Assembly (NCBI GenBank): GCA_029637525.1
Contig: CP072660.1
Coordinates: forward strand, 1,451,612-1,515,611
Direction of reading: 5' to 3'
Length of the DNA: 64,000 bases
Origin: Desulfurococcaceae archaeon MEX13E-LK6-19
GTDB lineage: Archaea; Thermoproteota; Thermoprotei_A; Sulfolobales; Desulfurococcaceae
The translations under genes and the position numbers were made by a program. Below the pieces are notes generated by a model, which did not search any database, was not told the DNA's origin, and saw only the letters and a list, made by a program, of their open reading frames with translations. Positions 55,749-64,000 of this stretch are shown here, piece after piece; position 1 is the stretch's first letter, and every line of letters begins with the position of its first letter.

Positions 55749-55953
55749 TCCCGTAAACCACCCAGGTAAAATGTTTATGCTAAATAGTATTTATTGATAA
55801 CTTGTACATAGTATTAATACTTTTTAGTTAAATAAATAGACATAAGCTTTTCTGTTAAGGTATTTACGCTATCTCTTAAACATATCTTAATTCCTTCGCA
55901 AACCCAATTACTTAAAACTTATAGTTTTGAAGTACTCGCCTGGAGGGATAGTG

Positions 55954-56964
55954 ATGCTCTGGAGAGCTTTCTTGTTTCCAAGGTATAGGTTGGTGTCTCT
56001 TCCCACTCCTCTTGAGAAGACCGTGCGTTTAGGAAAGGAGCTTGGCATTGATCTTTATGTTAAACGCGATGATGTAATGGAGCTTGCTCTCGGCGGTAAC
56101 AAGGTTAGGAAACTAGAGTTTATTCTTGGCGACGCATTGTCCAAGGGATGCGATGTCCTTGTGACAAGAGGTGCCTTCCATTCTAACCACGTGAGACTTA
56201 CTGCTGCAGCAGCTAGGAAGGCTGGGCTTGACGTATACCTCGTGCTAACGCCGCCTGGGGAGCCCGTGTTCCAAGGGAATGTTCTCTTGGATAGATTGTT
56301 TGGAGCAAAAATACTTTATGCAAGTAGTTACGATGAAGCCGATGAGCTTATGGAGAAAATTGCTGGTGAACTAAGGAGTAGGGGCAAGAAACCATACGTT
56401 ATCCCAGGCGGCGGAGCATCACCGCATGGAGTACTGGGTTATGTGACAGCTTCTCTCGAAATAATCCAGCAACTCCACGAGCTCGGCAGGAAGCCTGACT
56501 ACATAGTTCATGCCACTGGTACTGGTGCCACACAAGCAGGCCTCATACTTGGACTAAAACTCCTAGGGCTAGATGACGTAGAGGTTATCGGTATTAGTGT
56601 TAGTAGGAAAGCTAGTGAAGTGAAGGAAAGGGTTTCCAAACTAGCCAGCGAGACTGCCAAGCTGTTGAAGGCTGACATATCTGTTGAGCCCGAGGATGTT
56701 ACTGTGTTCGACGATTATGTTCTCGGTGGCTATGGTGTGACTCCAAGAGAGATAATCAAGTTCATAGTCACTATAGCTAGAAGAGAGGGGCTGTTACTCG
56801 ACCCTGTTTACACCGGGAAGGCAATGTATGGTCTCGTAGACCTTGTGGAGAAAGGATACATAAAGAAGAACAGTACTGTTGTGTTCATACATACTGGTGG
56901 TACACCGATACTATTCCAGTTGAGCAGTGTGATCGAGGAGTATCTACGTACAGAAACGAGTTAA
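55954..56964 (+). CDS. PLP enzyme, ACC deaminase/D-cysteine desulfhydrase family
   Basis: ATG at 55954, six bases after GGAGGG; upstream in-frame starts at 55951 and 55927 are less likely. 336 residues of fold-type II PLP enzyme. GGNKVRKLEF has the PLP lysine (Lys50), with HSNHVR and GTGATQAG (phosphate binding). It would deaminate ACC or desulfhydrate D-cysteine. Sequence alone does not separate the two activities. Confidence 0.93.
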   Translation: MLWRAFLFPRYRLVSLPTPLEKTVRLGKELGIDLYVKRDDVMELALGGNKVRKLEFILGDALSKGCDVLVTRGAFHSNHVRLTAAAARKAGLDVYLVLTPPGEPVFQGNVLLDRLFGAKILYASSYDEADELMEKIAGELRSRGKKPYVIPGGGASPHGVLGYVTASLEIIQQLHELGRKPDYIVHATGTGATQAGLILGLKLLGLDDVEVIGISVSRKASEVKERVSKLASETAKLLKADISVEPEDVTVFDDYVLGGYGVTPREIIKFIVTIARREGLLLDPVYTGKAMYGLVDLVEKGYIKKNSTVVFIHTGGTPILFQLSSVIEEYLRTETS

Positions 56965-57100
56965 GTATTCCCCGAAACAATATAGCAGTCATTAAGGTAA
57001 TGGAGTTGGGCTGAGCCGCTAGTTTATATTATTGGGTTGTGATAGTAGATTAGAGTATGGCTATATGAGTGTTGAGTAGTGTATTGTGGTGGTTGCGTGT

Positions 57101-57349
57101 ATGGTGTACAGGATTTTGCTGGCTTTGAATCATAAGATCGAGGAGTATGATGTTAGGGCGTCTATTTATGGTGAAGACGGTAGGCTTGTTGATGAAAAGG
57201 AGTTCAAGGGGGTTAAGAGGGTTAGTATTGTTAACTCAAGAGTATACGTGTCAGCACAGTTGTCGTCAAACCCGTTTACATTGATTATAGAGACAGAGAA
57301 ACCTAGTGTAAGGCTTAAGAACGAGAATATTCTTGTTGTTGGTGAGTAG
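57101..57349 (+). CDS. Small unknown protein, gene 1 of a four-gene operon
   Basis: ATG at 57101 (an in-frame GTG at 57086 is possible). About 82 beta-rich residues (YDVRASIYGEDGRLVDEKEF, KRVSIVNSRVYVSAQLS). Followed 3 bases after its stop by gene 2. Family not recognised. Confidence 0.62.
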   Translation: MVYRILLALNHKIEEYDVRASIYGEDGRLVDEKEFKGVKRVSIVNSRVYVSAQLSSNPFTLIIETEKPSVRLKNENILVVGE

Positions 57350-57352
57350 CTT

Positions 57353-57799
57353 TTGAGCAGTAGTGGCTATAGGATTAGTGGTCTTGTTGTCGAGGAGAGT
57401 AGGAGTAGAAGCAAGAAACACTTGATCCGTAGACTAGTGCTTGTGTTGAAGAAGGATGGACGTGTAATTGATGTGGAGAAACACCGTGAGGTCATTGTCG
57501 GGGAAAAAGAGACCAAGCCAACGTATGCTCGTGGCTGGGCGAAGAACATAGATGTACTCCTAGAGCATGGCGACTATGTTATACAAGCAGTATTCATAAA
57601 GAACTTCCTCGGGAAAGTAAAGGGTGTAATCGAGGTCTATAACTACCACGGGGAGCTAGTGTACCGAGCAGTATACCGTGATGGAGAGCTTAGGAGAAGT
57701 ATCGGCGACCCCGTGTACGCTTGGATCATAAGACTTGTCGCGGAGAGACTAAGGATCCCTGTCAAGAAAACCAGGCTTGGTGATGAGAAGAAGAGGTGA
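57353..57799 (+). CDS. Unknown protein, gene 2 of the operon
   Basis: TTG start at 57353, three bases after gene 1. 148 residues, beta-rich and basic, resembling gene 1 in style (RRLVLVLKKDGRVIDVEKHR; DYVIQAVFIKNFLGKVKGVI), so a relation to gene 1 is possible. Family not recognised. Confidence 0.62.
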   Translation: MSSSGYRISGLVVEESRSRSKKHLIRRLVLVLKKDGRVIDVEKHREVIVGEKETKPTYARGWAKNIDVLLEHGDYVIQAVFIKNFLGKVKGVIEVYNYHGELVYRAVYRDGELRRSIGDPVYAWIIRLVAERLRIPVKKTRLGDEKKR

Positions 57800-57804
57800 T
57801 CCCC

Positions 57805-58182
57805 ATGTCGGAGGAAGAGATAATCGAGATGGCCAAGAGGATGAGGCAAGCCTTCTCTAATGTCCAGTGTTTTGTTTTCGAGAAACAGGAACTACAGCTC
57901 GTTAGGAAGACGATAAATACCATAGGCTTGAGGGGTCTTGTTAGGCTAAGACTTGCTGACCCGAAGTATCCTTATCTATACATCGTGGAGCCCGATATAA
58001 GGGATTGTGAGAAAGATTGTGAGTCGAAAGCATTGAAGAAAATAGCTAATGGTGAGGTACGGGAGGAGCTCAAGAAGTACTTCTTGTCTAGCTTCATAAG
58101 ACAATGTATAAACTACTGTATACACGAGAAAACAAAAAGTATACTCTCAATCATAGATAAATTCTTGGGTAAGGAGAAATGA
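57805..58182 (+). CDS. Unknown protein with cysteine pairs, gene 3 of the operon
   Basis: ATG at 57805 with GAGGTGAT about 5 bases upstream, five bases after gene 2. 125 residues. Cysteines in DIRDCEKDCESK and QCINYCIHEK suggest a metal site, C-x3-C twice. Its stop overlaps gene 4 start by four bases (ATGA). Family not recognised. Confidence 0.68.
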   Translation: MSEEEIIEMAKRMRQAFSNVQCFVFEKQELQLVRKTINTIGLRGLVRLRLADPKYPYLYIVEPDIRDCEKDCESKALKKIANGEVREELKKYFLSSFIRQCINYCIHEKTKSILSIIDKFLGKEK

Positions 58183-58985
58183 GCCTTGTACCCCTGAGGG
58201 AAGAGATCAAGGAGTTTGATGAGTCTTCACGTAAACTACTGTTCTACGGGTACATAGTACGTGTTATAGGGGACTTGATAAGCTACATTGCAGGCATAGG
58301 CTACATCTTAACAGGTATAGGTTGGGCAAAATGCTATAGCAAGGTAAGTCGTAAAACAATATTCATATTAGCGGCAATACTAGGCTTGATTGGCGGCGCG
58401 ACATCACTTTACCTAGTGGTCACGGGTATAAGTGCCTACACTTCAGTCATGGGCGGAACTGGTTTTACAGGGAATCTAACACTAAGTAAATTCAGAGACA
58501 TGATAGTACTGACAGCCGATGCTCTATCATCAATGCAAGCCTATCTCAACTACACAATTCTGGGGCTCATGTTCCTTATTGACTCTCTCGCTATCTTCTA
58601 CCTGATGAAAGAGTATAGAGAAGCATTCAACGTGTTCTCATGGATACTATTATTCCTAGCTGGCGTACTCTTATTAATGATGCTTGCCATAGTGCCGCAT
58701 ACCTACAACCAGTTAATGCAGCTTGCAAACAGGATCGACTCCTACATACAAGAATACGGAGATCAACCAATAACTCCTGAGTCGATGTATTTCTTCAGTG
58801 AATACTTTTCGATACTAATGCCTGTAATAGCGATGCAAGTCATTGGCGTAATATTAAGGATTATAGGACACATATTAGTGATCCTAGGTTTCAATAGAAT
58901 ACCAAAGATTATAGAGAGAATGAAGATACTGAGCGAAGCCATGAAGAGAGAAGAAGGGACAACGTCTACGGAGGGTACCATTTAA
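58179..58985 (+). CDS. Membrane protein, gene 4 of the operon
   Basis: 268 residues overlapping gene 3 by four bases. Five or so hydrophobic segments (about 25-50, 58-85, 122-142, 152-172, 215-242), with a charged N-terminal helix and a Glu/Thr-rich tail. The antisense neighbour overlaps its 3' end by 20 bases. Family not recognised; may anchor the other operon products. Confidence 0.7.
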   Translation: MSLVPLREEIKEFDESSRKLLFYGYIVRVIGDLISYIAGIGYILTGIGWAKCYSKVSRKTIFILAAILGLIGGATSLYLVVTGISAYTSVMGGTGFTGNLTLSKFRDMIVLTADALSSMQAYLNYTILGLMFLIDSLAIFYLMKEYREAFNVFSWILLFLAGVLLLMMLAIVPHTYNQLMQLANRIDSYIQEYGDQPITPESMYFFSEYFSILMPVIAMQVIGVILRIIGHILVILGFNRIPKIIERMKILSEAMKREEGTTSTEGTI

Positions 58986-59259
58986 CACTGATCTTGTAGT
59001 TTGGAAACACTTTTTTAACAACACCTACTATCACATCTTTCACCTCACTAGCCTCATCTCTCGAGTACTTGTAAAGCCTAATACTTGCTTCCTCGAAACC
59101 CGGGTACAAGTGGATACTTGCGATAATCTTCCCTTTGTATAATAGCCTATAGCTGTAGGCATGCCTACTAGCTTCTATATCATGTTTCTCGAGCAACATG
59201 TTGATCATATCTAGTTCGCGTGCACTAACCCATCTAAGGAGATTCTTTGGCAAAACCAT
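58966..59259 (-). CDS. Unknown 97-residue protein
   Basis: Soluble alpha/beta protein (ARELDMINMLLEKHDIEASR; YRLLYKGKIIASIHLYPGFE; EASEVKDVIVGVVKKVFPNY). Converges on the operon above, overlapping by 20 bases. Family not recognised. Confidence 0.6.
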   Translation of the reverse strand: MVLPKNLLRWVSARELDMINMLLEKHDIEASRHAYSYRLLYKGKIIASIHLYPGFEEASIRLYKYSRDEASEVKDVIVGVVKKVFPNYKISVKWYPP

Positions 59260-59374
59260 GAGCTCACACCTATGTTTCCCACATCCTGTATTGTTGTACT
59301 AGATGTACTAGAGTATAAACGATTATTATCCCTCTTATACAAATAAACTAGAGGCTGGGAAAAAGGTGGGTGCC

Positions 59375-59878
59375 ATGATCCCTCCTAGCATAGAAAAAGT
59401 ACTTGGCAGCGCTAAGAAGAGTATTGACGTGTCGATCCCGGTGTTCAAGTACGGTGAGAGAATACCACCGAAATACACTTGTGAGGGAGAAGACGTCTCT
59501 CCACCAATAGAGATCAAGAACATCCCCGAGAATACTAAAGCACTAGCATTAATAATGTACGATCCTGATGCACCTATTGGAGTATTCTACCATTGGGGAC
59601 TATACAATATACCGGTAGACAAGACTAGCCTGCCTGAAAACATACCCAAGACTCTTGAAACACCCTATGGTCTCCAGACAAGCAACGACTTTGGAACAAT
59701 AGGCTATGGAGGACCATGCCCTCCCCCAGGACATGGCATCCATAGATACTTCTTCCTAGTAATAGCACTTAGCCACCCACTTGAAGCAGAACCTGGCATA
59801 AGTGTTAGGAGACTACCCGAGTACATTAAAGGGAAAGCACTAGCCTACGGGCTATACATGGGAACATATAGTAGATAA
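59375..59878 (+). CDS. PEBP family protein (YbhB/YbcL-like)
   Basis: ATG at 59375 after GGTGGG. 167 residues with the PEBP signatures: PPKYTCEGEDVSPPIEI, LIMYDPDAPIGVFYHWG (anion-binding pocket) and GGPCPPPGHGIHRYFF. It binds phosphate-containing ligands or inhibits proteins in other organisms; the role in archaea is unclear. Confidence 0.93.
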   Translation: MIPPSIEKVLGSAKKSIDVSIPVFKYGERIPPKYTCEGEDVSPPIEIKNIPENTKALALIMYDPDAPIGVFYHWGLYNIPVDKTSLPENIPKTLETPYGLQTSNDFGTIGYGGPCPPPGHGIHRYFFLVIALSHPLEAEPGISVRRLPEYIKGKALAYGLYMGTYSR

Positions 59879-59949
59879 AACACTTGTCTACATAAAGTGA
59901 AAACTGTTGAACGCATAATTTTTTACAATGAACAAATTCTCCTTATACT

Positions 59950-60276
59950 CTACTTGTACTCCATGATCTTGAATCTAGGCGGCTCAATCCATTGGCTCTT
60001 ACATCTCGGGCACTTACTTGGTTTACGTGGTTCACGCAAATCCTTGAAGACATACCCGCATTTCATACACCTCGGGGGTATCATGAACAATGACTCTCTC
60101 CCACGACTACTTCTCCAAACACTCTTAGCAATATGCTTCAAATGCTCATAAACAATTTTCTCCCCACCAATAGGGTTAAGGCCTAGCTCAGCCGCGATCT
60201 CTGCTGCAGACAACGGGGTCTTGCTTTCCCTCAAAATCCTCGCTATCTTTTCACGAACAGTCTCATCAAGAGACAA
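59950..60276 (-). CDS. Transcription regulator, HTH plus zinc ribbon
   Basis: 108 residues: winged HTH (DETVREKIARILRES, LSAAEIAAELGLNP, IVYEHLKHIAKSV) followed by a zinc ribbon with CMKC and CPRC pairs near the end. It is the COG3357-type archaeal predicted regulator. Target unknown. Confidence 0.88.
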   Translation of the reverse strand: MSLDETVREKIARILRESKTPLSAAEIAAELGLNPIGGEKIVYEHLKHIAKSVWRSSRGRESLFMIPPRCMKCGYVFKDLREPRKPSKCPRCKSQWIEPPRFKIMEYK

Positions 60277-60378
60277 TAGAGACCACCTAGGATGCCAGAT
60301 ATGTTATTCTACTTGATAGTCTAGGTAAATATGTGGTTGTGTCTAGACAATTATTTTAAATACTTATCCCAATAATTT

Positions 60379-60855
60379 ATGGCACGAAAAATGGATTTAG
60401 CATATGGTGCAATGCCCATGTATGGGGATGAAGAGCTGTCAAGTATTTTGGATAAAAAGTTAGAGGAGATTCTTAAGCGCAGAAGCGTTAGTGTATGTTG
60501 TAGCAAGGTATATGAGGGAGTCATCGAGATCACTGGTATTAAGGAGCTTGAAGAAGCTATTAATACTTGTAGAACTGTCTTCGTGAACTTCTACTCGATC
60601 ACATGCCCTTACTGCGAGATGTTCCATCCAATATTCAGTGAAGTTGCTAAGAAATTCATTGGCAAGGCCTTGTTTGCACGTGTAAATGTATCGTATAATC
60701 CGGAGCTAGCCTACATCTACAACATCATGGCTACGCCGACAACACTAGTCTTCATAGACGGTAAACCCGTGTTGAGCATACCGGGCTATGTGCCATATGA
60801 TGTATTCCTGAATATTGTCGAGAAGGCCTTGAGGAGGACGAATTGTCTAAACTGA
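60379..60855 (+). CDS. Thioredoxin-like protein with CPYC active site
   Basis: 158 residues. The N-terminal 50 residues are extra (with Cys40-Cys41 in VCCSKVYEG), then a thioredoxin fold with CPYC at 76-79 and cis-Pro in MATPTTLVF. The CPYC motif is more glutaredoxin-like and thioredoxin-like than DsbA-like. Likely cytoplasmic redox protein. TATA-like ATTTTAAAT lies about 27 bases before the ATG, giving a leaderless start. Confidence 0.88.
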   Translation: MARKMDLAYGAMPMYGDEELSSILDKKLEEILKRRSVSVCCSKVYEGVIEITGIKELEEAINTCRTVFVNFYSITCPYCEMFHPIFSEVAKKFIGKALFARVNVSYNPELAYIYNIMATPTTLVFIDGKPVLSIPGYVPYDVFLNIVEKALRRTNCLN

Positions 60856-60869
60856 CTCTATAGCCTTGC

Positions 60870-61640
60870 TTACTGTTTTCCCTGTTCACCACTAAGCTCT
60901 AGTTGTGCCTTCTTGATCTTGTCTAGTAGAGCCTTTATGTCAACAGGTTCAAGCCCCTTATCGGTGATCTGGAATGGTACCCAGCCTATATTGTGTTTCG
61001 TCGACCTGAGTTTCAGTATCCTTACTCTCCTCAGCGGCAAACCTATCTCCTCGAACCTTGGGTCGAAATCCATTACAACAACACCATCTGCAAGATAATA
61101 TGTCAGAGACTCCATTTGCTCGAAACCAGGTATCCCCGTATGGAGCACCGTCATTACTAGTACATTGTATTTCCTCGACAACCTCTTGATCGACTTAATA
61201 AACGAGATCGTGATCGAGGGGTCTAGTGAGAGAATTATCTCGTTCAATGAGTCTATAGTCAGTAACGAGACATTGTCTGCACGGAGAAACTGTTCGAACC
61301 TCGACAACAAGACCTCAGGATTAAGTGTCTCGAGATCAACAACCATCAAGTCCTCAGGGATCTTAGTGCCCTCACCAAACCCGTTGATGACAATAATGTT
61401 CTTCATATAACTCCTAGCACGCTCAACAATATGCCCGACAACATCCATAGGATCATTATCAAGAGTTGTTACAATAACTTTCTCGTTTAAGAGAACCCGG
61501 GCAGTAATAATCCATTTCAACACAAAAGACTTCCCAACACCAACAGGACCACTAATCACAATAAAGCTATTACGTGGAAACCCCTTTTCAATAAGACTAT
61601 CAAGCAATGGAAGACCAAAAACAGTCCTCACGAACAACAC
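60870..61640 (-). CDS. KaiC/RadA-like ATPase (short form)
   Basis: 256-residue single-domain RecA-superfamily ATPase: GPVGVGKSF (Walker A, 31-39), VSLLTIDSLNEII (Walker B) and RRVRILKLRSTKHN at the C-terminal strand, which is the pattern of archaeal KaiC-like/RadA-like proteins. Lacks the extra domain of the two large paralogs. Role unknown; signalling is the usual guess. Confidence 0.82.
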   Translation of the reverse strand: MLFVRTVFGLPLLDSLIEKGFPRNSFIVISGPVGVGKSFVLKWIITARVLLNEKVIVTTLDNDPMDVVGHIVERARSYMKNIIVINGFGEGTKIPEDLMVVDLETLNPEVLLSRFEQFLRADNVSLLTIDSLNEIILSLDPSITISFIKSIKRLSRKYNVLVMTVLHTGIPGFEQMESLTYYLADGVVVMDFDPRFEEIGLPLRRVRILKLRSTKHNIGWVPFQITDKGLEPVDIKALLDKIKKAQLELSGEQGKQ

Positions 61641-61762
61641 CCTCCCACACTAACTAATTCGAACAACCTACTACATAAACAACATTCTGTTTCCTAGACA
61701 AGAAATCCTAAGTCTTTCCCGAGAACAAGACTCTGGCTACCATGTCTCTGTACCCCTTGTCT

Positions 61763-62269
61763 TTAAAAACAATATGACTCAATATATTCCATAAATTCAT
61801 CGTGTTCTAGGAAATATTTTGAACAGAATATGGCGGTGTAGCTTGAGTCATAGTATGGGTGTGCCGGAGAGAGTCCAACAAGGAGGATTTCTCCAAACCG
61901 AGTTTTGATGACTCTACTTTTTATGAATCTCTTGACTTCATAACTAATACCGGTTTCATCAAGTATTCTAATCAAATCCTTCAAGCAATCATCAAGAACT
62001 CTTTTAACGCGTATTTTACAATCGAATTTAAGTAGTCCATAAAGACAAAGCAACCCCTCAATCGTGAAGAGATAAAACCAGACAATACAGAGAAACAAGA
62101 GAACCCAGAAGCCAGGATGATTCCATCCTGAACGAGTCCAACCAAGAATTAAAAGATAAATAAATACAGCAAGAGGAATAGACAAAACACCGTGTATAAA
62201 AGTCCTTATAATCAGCGAGTACACAGCTCTCCGTCTACGGTCTGTACAAGTCTCCTTAAGACGGTTCAT
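61763..62269 (-). CDS. Membrane protein with two helices, unknown
   Basis: 168 residues with two hydrophobic segments (about 26-48 and 53-78) followed by a soluble C-terminal domain (RVLDDCLKDLIRILDETGIS; KRFIKSRVIKTRFGEILLVG). Family not recognised. Lone gene. Confidence 0.68.
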   Translation of the reverse strand: MNRLKETCTDRRRRAVYSLIIRTFIHGVLSIPLAVFIYLLILGWTRSGWNHPGFWVLLFLCIVWFYLFTIEGLLCLYGLLKFDCKIRVKRVLDDCLKDLIRILDETGISYEVKRFIKSRVIKTRFGEILLVGLSPAHPYYDSSYTAIFCSKYFLEHDEFMEYIESYCF

Positions 62270-62460
62270 CGCTGTCCCCCAAAGAATCCGTGTACACCAC
62301 TACCAAGGCATCTATCTTGGTTATTTAAGTTATATTCAGTTATTGTGTTTCTGAGGAAGATTTACTATTTGCGGATCTACTATATCATTATGTAGGTCAT
62401 GTTTTTAATGCCCTAAAAGTATTCTATTGCAGTTAGCTAGAGAGAAAAGGGTGCTGTAAT

Positions 62461-62835
62461 ATGGCTGAGGAGTTGCCAGAGGAGTTGAAGCTAAAGATCA
62501 TGAAGAAGCTTATGAAGAAGGTTGCCGAGGAGTCTATGAAGCAAAACCAGCAGCAAAGCCAGATGCTCGACCCTGAGAAGCTTGTTTGGAGTAAAGTCAG
62601 CGATGATAGGGCTGCTGAGTTACTCGAGAAAACAAAGAATCTATATCCAGAAGCATACCAAGGTGTGATCAGGGTGCTTGCGTACCTCATCCAAACGGGT
62701 AGTATCAGTGAACTCGATGGGTACACTGTGTACGCTATACTACAGAGACTCGGGATACCAGTTAAACCCGATTTAAGAATACGTTTCGTGAAACACGGCA
62801 AAGAAGTTGACTTCAAGGAGTATGTTGAAGACTAG
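62461..62835 (+). CDS. Conserved small protein, weakly PDCD5/TFAR19-like
   Basis: 124 residues. Charged N-terminal helix (ELPEELKLKIMKKLMKKVAE), Gln-rich linker, then a helical domain (DDRAAELLEKTKNLYPEAYQ; VIRVLAYLIQTGSIS) with the spacing of archaeal DNA-binding PDCD5/TFAR19 proteins, and a C-terminal strand ending FKEYVED. The resemblance is weak, so the name is tentative. Confidence 0.6.
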   Translation: MAEELPEELKLKIMKKLMKKVAEESMKQNQQQSQMLDPEKLVWSKVSDDRAAELLEKTKNLYPEAYQGVIRVLAYLIQTGSISELDGYTVYAILQRLGIPVKPDLRIRFVKHGKEVDFKEYVED

Positions 62836-62988
62836 GTTTGATAGACCATTATTTTAGGTGTTTGTTTAACGCAATTTATTCTGCCACAATATTAGAATAC
62901 TAATTATGGTACTGGATTTCATAAACGGTTATTTAAATGCTATTACTGGTTATAGTTATAGATTGCAAGTATTTAAAAGAGTTTTTAA

Positions 62989-63028
62989 GATTATACTAGC
63001 ATATCTATGATTATACATAGGATTATAC
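62989..63028 (+). promoter_or_regulatory. Triple GATTATAC repeat upstream of mscS
   Basis: GATTATAC occurs at 62989-62996, 63009-63016 and 63021-63028, shortly before the ATG at 63051. Such spaced repeats can be regulator binding sites or could simply be promoter AT richness. Confidence 0.4.
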
Positions 63029-63050
63029 ACAAATTTCATAGGGGTACGTC

Positions 63051-63674
63051 ATGAGAGGTAAGGGAGCATTAGGTGTTGTTGCAGGTAAACTTATAGTCTA
63101 TGGAATCCTGTTGACACTAATACTAGCATTAATTGACTACTTCTTTACAGGCATACTACCTTTACTAGAAGGTGTTTGGGAGAGCCTCGAAATCATTAGT
63201 GAGTATAAGAGCTACATTATGGTAATTGTTATCCTGGTATCTGGCTGGCTTATCATCAACTCTATTTCGAATACGCTATATCAGTTATTTGAACAAGTTT
63301 ATGGGAGACAAGGTGCTGGTGCTGTCCGTAGTGTCGTTAAAATACTTGGTATCGGAGCATTACTAGCCAGCATAGCTGGATGGATCGCAGGCGGCGTTGC
63401 TGGTGTTGCTTTAGGAGGTTTCATAGGTATTGTCGTAGGCTTTGCTACACAACAAGTTCTTGGACAAGCAATAGCTGGTTTATTCATTCTATTAGCTAGA
63501 CCATATAGAATTGGAGATATTATTGATCTTGAGAAAGAGAAAGAAAGCAATGTAGAAGTAGTTGATATCACTACCTTATTTACTATTCTTAAGCGCGCAA
63601 ACGGAGATATTGTTCTAGTACCTAACAACAATATTATTAATCAGAAAATTGTTATACACAAGAAAAACAAGTAA
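63051..63674 (+). CDS. Small mechanosensitive channel, MscS family
   Basis: 207 residues. Three or four membrane segments (about 12-32, 52-75, 95-125), the pore helix GFATQQVLGQAIAGLFILL near 135-155, and the beta domain signature RPYRIGDIID with VEVVDITTLFTILKRANGD and VLVPNNNIINQ. The large C-terminal alpha/beta domain of E. coli MscS is missing, as in short archaeal members. Opens on membrane tension. Confidence 0.9.
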   Translation: MRGKGALGVVAGKLIVYGILLTLILALIDYFFTGILPLLEGVWESLEIISEYKSYIMVIVILVSGWLIINSISNTLYQLFEQVYGRQGAGAVRSVVKILGIGALLASIAGWIAGGVAGVALGGFIGIVVGFATQQVLGQAIAGLFILLARPYRIGDIIDLEKEKESNVEVVDITTLFTILKRANGDIVLVPNNNIINQKIVIHKKNK

Positions 63675-63820
63675 TTGAGTTCACTTCATCTATATGTCTT
63701 GATGTCTTATGTAGTACTGGTAGTTATTGATAATAAAAACCGGTATTTTCAATGATTACCGCTTATTTTACTTATTAGAGAGAACTATCACTATATAGAC
63801 ACTGTAGAAGGGTGATCGAT

Positions 63821-64000
63821 ATGGTTTGGCCTAGTTATGTAGAGGTTGGGAAGAGGATTAGGCTTAACCGTATTCTCCGTGGTGGCAGAGCTGTTGTGTT
63901 TGCTTTCGATCACGGCGTGGAGCATGGGCCAAGTGATTTTCCTCCCGAGCACATTGACCCACGTGTTATCATCGGCAAGGTTGTTGAGGCTGGTGTCGAT
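63821..64000 (+). CDS. DhnA-type class I fructose-bisphosphate aldolase (5' part)
   Basis: ATG at 63821 with GGGTGATCGAT before it. The 60 codons seen ([40 protein letters not shown]) are the N-terminus of the archaeal DhnA/FbaB-type aldolase; the catalytic lysine lies beyond the edge. The related enzyme ADH synthase of aromatic synthesis shares this start, so function is likely but not certain. Confidence 0.85.
   Translation, partial: MVWPSYVEVGKRIRLNRILRGGRAVVFAFDHGVEHGPSDFPPEHIDPRVIIGKVVEAGVD

Noticed and set aside
1-64000. tRNA, rRNA or CRISPR array
   Set aside because: By eye no TTCGA-type T-loop with matching acceptor stem, no rRNA-like stretch and no regularly spaced repeats; a tRNAscan-SE or CRISPR finder run would settle this.

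Overview
The window looks like part of a hyperthermophilic crenarchaeal (Thermoproteota) chromosome, most like the Desulfurococcales. This is inferred from gene content: Hel308 helicase, deoxyhypusine synthase beside an AdoMetDC-like proenzyme, KaiC/RadA-like ATPases, VapBC pairs, an Aeropyrum-type peroxiredoxin, a DhnA-type aldolase, archaeal TATA boxes close to starts, and frequent TTG/GTG starts. Base composition is roughly 40% GC by eye. I saw no tRNA, rRNA or CRISPR array.

Region 1 (about 1-14.5 kb) reads as an accessory, defence-like island. It holds an HD-domain phosphohydrolase (cut by the left edge), three proteins with PD-(D/E)XK-like signatures (one broken), a serine-recombinase-like protein coupled to a putative HExxH metalloprotein, a large winged-helix protein behind a palindromic operator, a DNA methyltransferase next to two unknown genes (possible restriction-modification locus), an Mrr-like nuclease, and a decayed KaiC-like fragment.

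Region 2 (14.5-24.8 kb) has an ArsR-like membrane regulator, a ZIP metal transporter, a vapBC locus whose toxin is frame-broken, the polyamine/hypusine pair, two paralogous HTH/PRTase-like genes facing each other across a GC-rich hairpin, a methyltransferase flanked by direct repeats, and an Lrp-type regulator.

Region 3 (24.8-31.6 kb) is an iron and oxygen-stress block: flavodiiron protein plus a ferritin-like/VIT1 fusion, peroxiredoxin, and a feoA-feoA-feoB operon. TTAGG...CCTAA dyads typical of DtxR-family operators sit in the feo promoter, and a related dyad lies upstream of the peroxiredoxin. One FeoA carries an unusual three-cysteine insertion.

Region 4 (31.6-49.4 kb) holds an intact vapBC, two large KaiC-like ATPases, a second zincin-like protein, BioY, an NhaC-type antiporter, exported proteins of unknown function, a nitroreductase, a DUF401-like permease and a second DNA methyltransferase. 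A GC-rich, promoter-preceded structured element at 42.87-42.95 kb is the best candidate here for an undescribed RNA.

Region 5 (49.4-64 kb) is more housekeeping: Hel308, a giant solute-binding protein, a PLP desulfhydrase/deaminase-like enzyme, a four-gene unknown operon, a PEBP protein, an HTH/Zn-ribbon regulator, a thioredoxin-like protein, a small KaiC-like ATPase, an MscS channel and the start of an aldolase.
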